This document shows positions 57,320-64,000 of a DNA stretch of 64,000 bases, piece by piece (positions within the stretch are counted from its first letter, which is position 1; the number at the start of each line of letters is the position of its first letter). Source of the stretch: an uncultured Paraburkholderia sp. (GTDB lineage: Bacteria; Pseudomonadota; Gammaproteobacteria; Burkholderiales; Burkholderiaceae); NCBI GenBank assembly GCA_940746715.1, contig CALNWN010000001.1, positions 744,001 to 808,000 of the forward strand, written 5' to 3'. The position numbers and the translations under genes were made by a program. Below the pieces are notes generated by a model. The model was not told the origin of the DNA and searched no databases. It was given only the letters and a program-made list of their open reading frames with translations.

Positions 57320-58704
57320 TCACTGCTCGTCCGGCTCGATGCCGGACAACGCACCGCCTATCAAGCCATTCGCCTCCTCGCCGGGCAACGCTTCCACGTC
57401 ACGCAGCTTGCGGCTCATGACGCGAGTGCGCGTCTCCGCTGCCTCGATGGAACGCGTGACCGTTTCAAGCTGCGCCTTGGTTTTCGCGAGCACGTCGCCG
57501 AATTTGCCGAACTCCGTCTTGACCGCCCCGAGCACCTGCCACACCTCGCTCGAACGCCGTTCGATCGCGAGCGTGCGGAAACCCATCTGCAAACTGTTGA
57601 GCAGGGCAGTCAGCGTGGTCGGGCCTGCAATCGTCACGCGGTAATCGCGTTGTAGCAGGTCCGAGAGCCCCGGCCGACGCAGCACTTCGGCGTATAGACC
57701 TTCGGTCGGCAGGAACAGCAGCGCGAAGTCGGTGGTGTGCGGCGGCGACACGTATTTTTCTGCGATGGTCCGCGCCTCCGCGCGAATCCGCGCTTCGAGC
57801 GCGCGTGACGCTTCTTCCACCGCGAGCGGATCGGCGCGTTCCTGCGCGTCGATCGGCAGCCACACCGGCGCCGCGGCGCTACCCGCGCCGCCCGCTTCGA
57901 CCCGTCCCGGCAAACGGATCGCGAACTCCACACGATCCGCGCTCTTCGGCACGGTGGCCACATTCTTCGCATATTGGTCCGCGGTGAGCATCTGCTCGAG
58001 CAGCGCTTCAAGCTGCACTTCGCCCCACGTGCCGCGCGTCTTGACGTTCGTCAGCACCTTCTTGAGATCGCCGACACCGGCCGCAAGCGTCTGCATCTCG
58101 CCCAAACCGCGATGCACCTGCTCGGCCGGTCGGACACGAGCTTGAACGATTCGCCGAGGCGCTGTTCGAGCGTCGCATGCAGTTTTTCGTCGACCGTACG
58201 GCGCATTTCCTTCAGCTTCGTGGCGTTGTTCGCCTCGATGTCCTTCAGCCGCTGCTCGATGGTCGCGCGAACCTCGGCAAAGCGCCGATCGTTCGCTTCG
58301 GCCAGTTGGCCGAGTTGCAAGCTGAGCGTATCGCCGAATTGCTTGAGCGAGCGCCCCTGTTCGTCGCGCGCCTGCTGCGCCTGTTGCTGCAGGCTGTGCC
58401 GCACGGCGTCAAGCTGCTGTGCGAAGCCGTCGATCTTGCCGCCCTGCACGGTCGTCATGCTGCTGAATTGCGCCGCCAGCGTCTGCTGGAAATGCGCGAA
58501 GCCGCTGCTCTGCTCGGTGCGCGACACGCGTGCCGTCTCACTAATGTCGTTGCGCAATTGCCGCTCGAGTCGCTCATAGGCGTGCGCCTGCGCATCCGCC
58601 GCCGCGTCGATGCGCTCGCTCAGCAGTTCCAGCTGTTCCTGCTCGCCCACGCCGCGCTGCCCGCGCATCAGCACGGCGACGGCCGCGATAAGAACCATCG
58701 TCAT
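57320..58704 (-). pseudogene. rmuC: DNA recombination protein RmuC, one frameshift
   Basis: From the ATG at 58704 a short membrane segment leads into a coiled coil (FAHFQQTLAAQFSSMTTVQG, LEQRLGESFKLVSDR). Near 58125 one base is missing where the family reads SDRLEQVHRGLG, and the rest of the domain continues in another frame: KKVLTNVKTRGTWGEVQLEA, FALLFLPTEGLYAEVLRR and TLTALLNSLQMGF, the RmuC nuclease-like core. RmuC limits rearrangements at inverted repeats in E. coli. Only one lesion is seen, so a sequencing slip cannot be excluded for this gene alone. Confidence 0.85.
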
Positions 58705-58740
58705 GCACGCGCCCGGCCGATGACTTCGGCGTTGATCGGA

Positions 58741-59688
58741 TTAGGCGGCTGACCCGCGCGGGCCTTCGCCGAGACCGGCGATCAGGTTATCCGCGGCGAG
58801 GTTGGCCATCGCGCGGCGGGTCGCTTCCGTTGCGCTCGCAATGTGCGGCGTCAACACGACGTTCGGCACGGTGAGCAAGTCCGGGTTCAGATTGGGCTCG
58901 CCTTCGAACACGTCGAGGCCCGCAGCGGCGATCTGCTTCGCGCGCAGTGCCTCGACGAGCGCCGCATTGTCGACGATGCCGCCGCGCGCGATATTGGTCA
59001 ACGTGGCAGTCGGCTTCATCAGCGCGAGTTCGGCGGCGCCGATCGTGTGATGGTTCTCGTTCGTGTAGGGCAGAACGAGCACGACATGATCGGCACGCCG
59101 CAACAGGTCCTGCTTCGACACATATTCGGCGTTCAACTCCGCCTCGATTTCCGGTGCGACGCGCGAACGGTTGTGATAGATGACCTGCAATACTGAAGCC
59201 GCGCGCGCCGCGCGAGCGCCTGGCCAATCCGGCCCATTCCGATCACGCCGAGCGTCGAGCCAAACAGATCGCTGCCGAGAAAGCTGTCGTACGACCATTT
59301 CTGCCATTTGCCCGCGCGCAGCCAATGCTCCGATTCGGCGATGCGCCGCGCCGCAGCCATCATCAGCGCCCAGCCGAAGTCCGCCGTCGATTCGTTGAGC
59401 ACGTCCGGCGTATTGGTGCCGAGCACGTTCGCCGCGTTGAACGCCGCCATGTCGAAATTGTTGTAGCCCACGGCCATGTTCGACACCACACGAAGACGCG
59501 GCGCGGCCGCGAGAACGTCAGCACTGATGGGGTCGCCGGCCGTGAGCGCGCCGTCCTTGTCGGCGAGGCGGCGTTTCAATTCATCCGCGGACAGCACGTC
59601 GCCCTGATTCCAGTCGACGTCGAAATACCGTTGAAGCCGTTCGATCACGTCAGGAAAGATCGGACGGGCGACGAGTAATCTTCTGCAT
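58741..59688 (-). pseudogene. D-2-hydroxyacid dehydrogenase (glyoxylate/hydroxypyruvate reductase type), two frameshifts
   Basis: The ATG at 59688 begins MQKI, then one extra base near 59678 shifts the frame to a stop 12 codons in. The correct frame continues ARPIFPDVIERLQRYFDVDW, VSNMAVGYNNFDMAAFNAAN and GSTLGVIGMGRIGQALARRA (NAD-binding GxGxxG), then a second shift near 59195 moves into VIYHNRSRVAPEIEAELNAE, NIARGGIVDN and LTPHIASATEATRRAMANLA (catalytic Glu/His region). The enzyme would reduce glyoxylate or hydroxypyruvate. It is inactive as read. Confidence 0.9.
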
Positions 59689-59743
59689 TGCAATTCTCCG
59701 TGTAGCGTGTCGAGTTCGACGGAATTTGGCAGCAAACCCAGTG

Positions 59744-61104
59744 TCAGAAAAACAGCCAGCCGGTGACGAGGAAAAGCGGCAGCAACACCGCCCCGAACCA
59801 GCCGAGATAAGCGAAAAAACCCGGCATACGCACACCGCGCGACTCCGCGATGGCCTTCACCATGAAGTTCGGCGCATTGCCGATATAACTGTTCGCGCCC
59901 ATGAACACCGCGCCGGCCGAGATAGCGGCAAGCGTGGTGGCCCCGGCGGTCATAAGCGATGCCGCGTCGCCCAGAAGTACATGGCGTTGTGCGGCTGACC
60001 CGCGGAGTCGTTGACGAAATGCACCACGCCGGCAAACGCGCCCGCTTCCCCCGCGCGCAGCATCATGATGACGGGAGCAATGGTCACGAAGATGCCGACA
60101 AAGAGTTTGGCGACCTCTTCGATAGGCGCCCAGTTGAAGTCATTGCCCGCGCGAGCCGCGCTCGGCGTCCACGCGAGAGAAAGCAGCGTGACGCCGATGA
60201 GCGCAACATCGCGCACGACATTTTGCAACGCCACGTGGGTGCCGAGCACGTCGAAGCTCACGCCCGGCTTCCACAGCCCGCTCATCAGCACAAGGCCGAT
60301 CACTGCGGCGAGCAACAGAAAATTGATCTTTCCGTCGATACCGAGCCGCGGCGAGTCGGGCGTCGGATCCAGAAAAGGCGAGCGCTCCTCTTCCCGCCGA
60401 TGGAAATAGTACGAATCGAGACAATAGAACGCGACGAGCAGCACGCCGCAAACGAACAGCATCGGCAGCGCGAGATGCGTGGTGGTCCAGAAGAAGTCGA
60501 CGCCCTGCAGGAAGCCGAGGAAAAGCGGCGGATCGCCGAGCGGCGACAGCGAACCGCCCGCATTGGCCACCAGAAAGATAAAGAACACGACTACGTGAAC
60601 GACATGCCGGCGATTGTCGTTCGCGCGCAGCAACGGCCGGATCAGCAGCATGGCGGCACCGGTCGTACCCATCACGCTCGCGAGCAAGGTGCCGAGCGCG
60701 AGAATGGCCGTGTTCAGGCGCGGCGTGTCGTGCAGATTGCCGCGCACGCAGATGCCGCCCGCGACCGTATAGAGCGCGGCCAGCAGCACGATGAACGGAA
60801 TATATTCTTCGAGCAACGCATGCATGAGCGTGCCGAACGCTGCGCTTGCGCCGAATGCGAACGCAAACGGCACAAGAAATGCCAGCGCCCACGCCGCCGC
60901 GATCTTGCCGAAATGGTGATGCCACAAGGCGGGCGCCACAAGCGGAAACACGGCAATCGAGAACAGCACGCCCGCGAACGGCAGTCCCCATAGCGCGGAA
61001 AGCGACGCGCCGTTCAACGTGGCGGCGCACGCCAACTGAGGCCAGTTCGTTAGCGTCAAGACAGCCACGAGCACCATGCTCGACGGCACGGCACGTCGAT
61101 TCAT
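59744..61104 (-). pseudogene. NhaD/ArsB-type sodium-proton antiporter with internal deletion
   Basis: From the ATG at 61104 about 384 residues of a multi-spanning transporter are open (ANAGGSLSPLGDPPLFLGFL and [20 protein letters not shown] are characteristic). At about 59970 the frame breaks after AMYFWAT; the downstream frame resumes at [20 protein letters not shown] and ends in [19 protein letters not shown]. Relatives have about 20 residues between these points, including a DNAPTYL segment of a core helix, so roughly 60 bases and the frame were lost. Transport activity is unlikely. Confidence 0.82.
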
Positions 61105-61196
61105 AACCTGGAAGTCCCTCTTCTGAAATGGCAAATGGATAACGCGGACCGGCACGTGCGCATGAAGAACGCATGCAAAAACGGCCGCCGCCCGGC

Positions 61197-61856
61197 TCAC
61201 TCGCCGAGGACGACAATCACGTGCACGCGGTAAGGTCCATGTGCGCCGAGCACGATGGTCTGCTCGATATCGCCGGTGCGTGAAGGCCCCGATACGAAGT
61301 TGACCGCGCGCGGAAGCTCGCCCCGCTCGCTACGGATCAACGTAAACGCTTCCTCATGTCCTGCCACGATGCGCGAGGCGGGCACAACTGCAATGTGCGT
61401 TTCCGGCAGCAGGCCGGCTGATGCATAGGTTTGCGGCCCCGATAGCAGCACGAGCGAGCCGGTCTCCGCAGTGGCGCAGAAGCAGCCTGTCAGCCCCACC
61501 ACGTCGCCGTCTTGCGGCTTGCGAAATTCGACAGCGACACCGGCGTCGTTCCAGCGCAGATGCAGCGTTTGCCATGCAATGGCTTGCAGCGGCAGCGCAT
61601 GTTCAACGAGATAGCGATGGGCGGCAGCCGGCACGTCGCTCAGCGACGCGACGGTGTCGACGGTGGTCGACATTTTCTGCGCTTCTTCGATAAAGCGCGC
61701 GGTGAGATCGAGCGGCATGTCCGGACGCGGCCCCTGCGGATGGCGCGCCAGATAATCCGCCACGGCCTCGCGCTCGGACGCCGACGGCTCAGGCTCGCGG
61801 CCTTGCGCCGCGCGAATGCGCGCCAGAATGTTGCGGCGGGCGATCGATGTGCCCAT
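61197..61856 (-). CDS. lutC: LutC/LUD-domain lactate utilisation protein
   Basis: 219 residues. It begins MGTSIARRNILARIRAAQGR and has GLTGCFCATAETGSLVLLSG and FVSGPSRTGDIEQTIVLGAH, the LUD signature. LutC works with the iron-sulfur proteins LutA and LutB in L-lactate oxidation, but neither lies beside it here: pncB is upstream and the broken antiporter downstream. The ATG at 61856 fits the family; longer frames overlap pncB's spacer. Confidence 0.88.
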   Translation of the reverse strand: MGTSIARRNILARIRAAQGREPEPSASEREAVADYLARHPQGPRPDMPLDLTARFIEEAQKMSTTVDTVASLSDVPAAAHRYLVEHALPLQAIAWQTLHLRWNDAGVAVEFRKPQDGDVVGLTGCFCATAETGSLVLLSGPQTYASAGLLPETHIAVVPASRIVAGHEEAFTLIRSERGELPRAVNFVSGPSRTGDIEQTIVLGAHGPYRVHVIVVLGE

Positions 61857-61994
61857 ATGCGAAAGTCCTCGAGAGTCTCGTGTCGACAGCCGTGCGATAT
61901 GCAGCGTTTGCATGCCGGGAATTATACCGGCCGCCCTTGTGGCGAACACCCTGGCCAGACGGCATAGGAACACATGGGACACACGCGAAACGCG

Positions 61995-63191
61995 CTACTT
62001 TGCGGGCTCTTCCTCGGGCCGGGCGATGCCGAACACCTGGCGCAAATACGCGAGATACGCCTTGTCTTCGCACATGTTCTTGCCCGGCGAATCCGACAGC
62101 TTGGCCACCGGCTGCCCGTTGCAGCGAACCATCTTGATGACGATCTGCAGCGGGTTATAACCCAGGTCGTTGGTGAGATTCGTGCCGACGCCGAACGCAA
62201 GCTTACAGCGGCCGCGAAAGCGCTCGTATAGCTGCAGCACCTTGGGAATGTCGAGCGCGTCGGAGAACACGAGAATCTTCGTGCGCGGATCGCAACGGTT
62301 CGCCTCGTAGTGCTTGAGCAGGCGCTCGCCCCAGTCGAACGGGTCGCCCGAGTCGTGGCGCGCGCCGTCGAACAGCTTGCAGAAGTACATGTCGAAGTCG
62401 CGCAGAAACGCCTGCATGCCGTAGACGTCTGACAGCGCGATCCCGAGGTCGCCGCGATATTCCTTCGCCCACATTTCGAAGCCGAAAATCTGCGAATCGC
62501 GCAGCCGCGGACCCAGTGCCTGACACGCCTGCAAATACTCGTGCGCCATCGTGCCGAGCGGCGTGAGGCCGTGCTTCATCGCGTAATAGACATTGCTCGT
62601 GCCGGCGAACTGCTCGCCGAGACCGTCCTTCAGCGTGAGAATCACTTCTTCGTGCCATTGCTTCGAGAAGCGGCGACGGGTGCCGTAATCGGCGATCTTG
62701 CAGTCGGCGGATTCCGGCCGAGCGCCGAGCAGTTTCATCTTTTCGACGAGGCGTCCGCGGCCTTCGCTGTAGTCCGGTTCCTGTTGCGTGTTGCGGAAGT
62801 AGACCTCGTTGACGATCGCGAGCATCGGAATCTCGAAGAGGATGGTGTGCAGCCACGGCCCCTTGATCTCGATGTCGATCTCGCCATTGTTTTTGGGCGA
62901 CGGCCCGATCGAAATGTACTTCTCGTTCAGATGGAAAAGCGCGAGAAATTCGATGAAATCGCCCTTGATGAAGCGCATGCGCCGCAGGTAGTCGAGTTCC
63001 TCGTCGGTAAAACGCAGCTTGCAGAGCTTGCGCACTTCCGCGCGAATCTCGCCGATATACGGCACGAGGTCGACATTGGGCGTGCGGCAACGGAAGCGAT
63101 ACTCGACGTTGGCCGCCGGAAAGTGATGCAGGACCACCTGCATCATCGTGAACTTGTACAGATCGGTGTCGAGCAGCGAAGTAATAATCAT
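61995..63191 (-). CDS. pncB: Nicotinate phosphoribosyltransferase
   Basis: 398 residues. It makes nicotinate mononucleotide from nicotinate and PRPP in NAD salvage. It begins [20 protein letters not shown], and carries [17 protein letters not shown], the [10 protein letters not shown] loop, [19 protein letters not shown] and [12 protein letters not shown], all diagnostic. Intact. The next gene, lutC, starts about 140 bases downstream. The ATG at 63191 matches the family start. Confidence 0.96.
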   Translation of the reverse strand: MIITSLLDTDLYKFTMMQVVLHHFPAANVEYRFRCRTPNVDLVPYIGEIRAEVRKLCKLRFTDEELDYLRRMRFIKGDFIEFLALFHLNEKYISIGPSPKNNGEIDIEIKGPWLHTILFEIPMLAIVNEVYFRNTQQEPDYSEGRGRLVEKMKLLGARPESADCKIADYGTRRRFSKQWHEEVILTLKDGLGEQFAGTSNVYYAMKHGLTPLGTMAHEYLQACQALGPRLRDSQIFGFEMWAKEYRGDLGIALSDVYGMQAFLRDFDMYFCKLFDGARHDSGDPFDWGERLLKHYEANRCDPRTKILVFSDALDIPKVLQLYERFRGRCKLAFGVGTNLTNDLGYNPLQIVIKMVRCNGQPVAKLSDSPGKNMCEDKAYLAYLRQVFGIARPEEEPAK

Positions 63192-63488
63192 GATGGTGCG
63201 AACGGGACCGCGGGAAAGACGAAAGGCCTGACTCAACCCATGCATACGGCGCGCGTCGTGCGCACCGGCTTGACGCATGTTACCCGAATGCGCCGGCCTT
63301 CAGGCTTCGGCGCGCGGCCCGTCGGCCGCCGCCTCGCCCGCTCCCGTTACTTCCGGCCGGCGCAATAAACTAATCACGAAAACATATTAAAGGCAGGGTG
63401 CGATGCTGCATGCGCCTCTTGACGTTACGTTACAATAGCGCTTTTGGCGTTTGCGCCTTCCCTGATTCCGCATGCAGGAGCTGCCTGA

Positions 63489-63812
63489 ATGACTCACGTT
63501 GTGACCGAAAGCTGCATCAAGTGCCGCTATACCGACTGCGTCGATGTGTGCCCGGTGGACTGCTTTCGCGAAGGTCCCAACTTCCTCGCGATCGACCCCG
63601 ATGAATGCATCGACTGCGCCGTCTGCGTGGCCGAGTGCCCGGTGAACGCCATTTACGCCGAAGAAGACGTGCCGGGCGACCAGCAGAATTTCATCGAACT
63701 GAATGCCGACCTCGCCAAGACCTGGCCGAGCATCACGAAAACGAAGGCGCCGCTGCCGGAAGCCGACGAGTTCAAGGACGTCAAGGAAAAGCTCGCGCTG
63801 CTCGTGCGCTGA
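63489..63812 (+). CDS. fdxA: 7Fe ferredoxin FdxA type
   Basis: 107 residues. Cys clusters are arranged for one 3Fe-4S and one 4Fe-4S centre: [20 protein letters not shown] and [16 protein letters not shown]. The C-terminal extension ([24 protein letters not shown]) is typical of FdxA. AGGAG lies nine bases before the ATG. The electron partner is unknown. It is divergent from pncB. Confidence 0.95.
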   Translation: MTHVVTESCIKCRYTDCVDVCPVDCFREGPNFLAIDPDECIDCAVCVAECPVNAIYAEEDVPGDQQNFIELNADLAKTWPSITKTKAPLPEADEFKDVKEKLALLVR

Positions 63813-63871
63813 GCGTTCCAGCCTGTCGCGCGCCCTGCCCGCTTCAATCAAATTGAGATGAACGCGAGGTA

Positions 63872-63900
63872 TTGACAGGCGCTTAAGCTGCTCCTACAAT
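63872..63900 (+). promoter_or_regulatory. Consensus sigma-70 promoter of tRNA-Asn
   Basis: A perfect -35 TTGACA (63872-63877), a 17-base spacer and a -10 TACAAT (63895-63900) lie 27 bases before the tRNA. This is one of the strongest promoter matches in the window. Confidence 0.88.
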
Positions 63901-63927
63901 TTCGTTTCTCTGCTGTTGTTGTTCTGT

Positions 63928-64000
63928 TCCTCGATAGCTCAGTCGGTAGAGCGCCGGACTGTTAATCCGTAGGTCCCTGGTTCGAGCCCAGGTCGAGGAG
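63928..64000 (+). tRNA. tRNA-Asn (anticodon GTT), CCA end beyond window
   Basis: 73 nt to the discriminator base G at the window edge. The acceptor stem TCCTCGA pairs with TCGAGGA, the D arm is TAGCTCAGTCGG, the anticodon loop CTGTTAA gives GTT, and the T arm contains GGTTCGAGCCC. Whether CCA is encoded cannot be seen. Confidence 0.96.

Noticed and set aside
63419..63436. Promoter for fdxA from TTGACG and TACAAT
   Set aside because: The hexamers are only six bases apart, far too close for sigma-70; no suitable -35 was found at the right distance.
1..64000. Chance that all frameshifts are sequencing errors
   Set aside because: Possible for single-lesion genes, but nonsense changes and deletions of tens of bases, and the restriction to non-essential genes, are not explained by random base-calling error. 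Left as a testable alternative in the findings.

Overview
This window is a 64 kb piece of a betaproteobacterial chromosome, almost certainly from Burkholderia sensu lato (Burkholderia, Paraburkholderia or Caballeronia). The DNA is GC-rich and the gene order is the conserved housekeeping order of Burkholderiaceae: gloB / methyltransferase / rnhA / dnaQ; pgsA–uvrC beside tRNA-Gly and tRNA-Cys; earP–efp; nagZ–acpS–pdxJ–recO–era–rnc–lepB–lepA; mucD–rseB–rseA–rpoE; fabF–acpP–fabG–fabD–fabH–plsX–rpmF–yceD; rluC and rne divergent. EF-P carries Arg32 and has the EarP rhamnosyltransferase next to it. No phage, insertion sequence or CRISPR array was seen.

Layout. 1–2.6 kb: start of gloB, a methyltransferase–rnhA pair, dnaQ and tRNA-Val. 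3–16.5 kb: a decayed ABC exporter, two membrane proteins, a glycosyltransferase, an intact ABC exporter, trehalose synthesis (otsBA), copper delivery to cytochrome oxidase (sco, pcuC, ctaG), an ElaA acetyltransferase and a broken TraB-family gene. 16.6–25 kb: tRNA-Cys and tRNA-Gly, pgsA, uvrC, earP, efp, csbD, an unusual sigma-54-type response regulator and nagZ. 25–37.5 kb: a run of minus-strand essential genes for cofactors, ribosome assembly, RNA processing and secretion, then the sigma-E envelope-stress operon. 38–44.3 kb: the fatty-acid and phospholipid initiation operon. 44.3–61 kb: a region where most non-essential genes are broken. 61–64 kb: lutC, pncB, fdxA and tRNA-Asn.

The most striking feature is gene decay. 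At least ten genes (ABC exporter, TraB, yceD, maf, rsmI-like, moaA, mobA, rmuC, a 2-hydroxyacid dehydrogenase, an NhaD-type antiporter) carry frameshifts, nonsense codons or internal deletions, and a Rieske domain is scrambled. Every clearly essential gene is open from end to end. Three disruptions look like single G:C-to-A:T changes (two Trp codons to TAG, one Gln codon to TAA), and several are deletions of tens of bases, so sequencing error alone is a poor explanation. I infer a lineage in reductive evolution, such as a host-restricted symbiont of the Caballeronia/Paraburkholderia leaf-nodule type. The lifestyle is inference; the lesions are visible in the sequence.

Other points are a response regulator lacking the arginine-finger segment of sigma-54 activators, long low-complexity additions to RNase III, UvrC and RecO, and a roughly 0.7 kb structured leader in front of rne.
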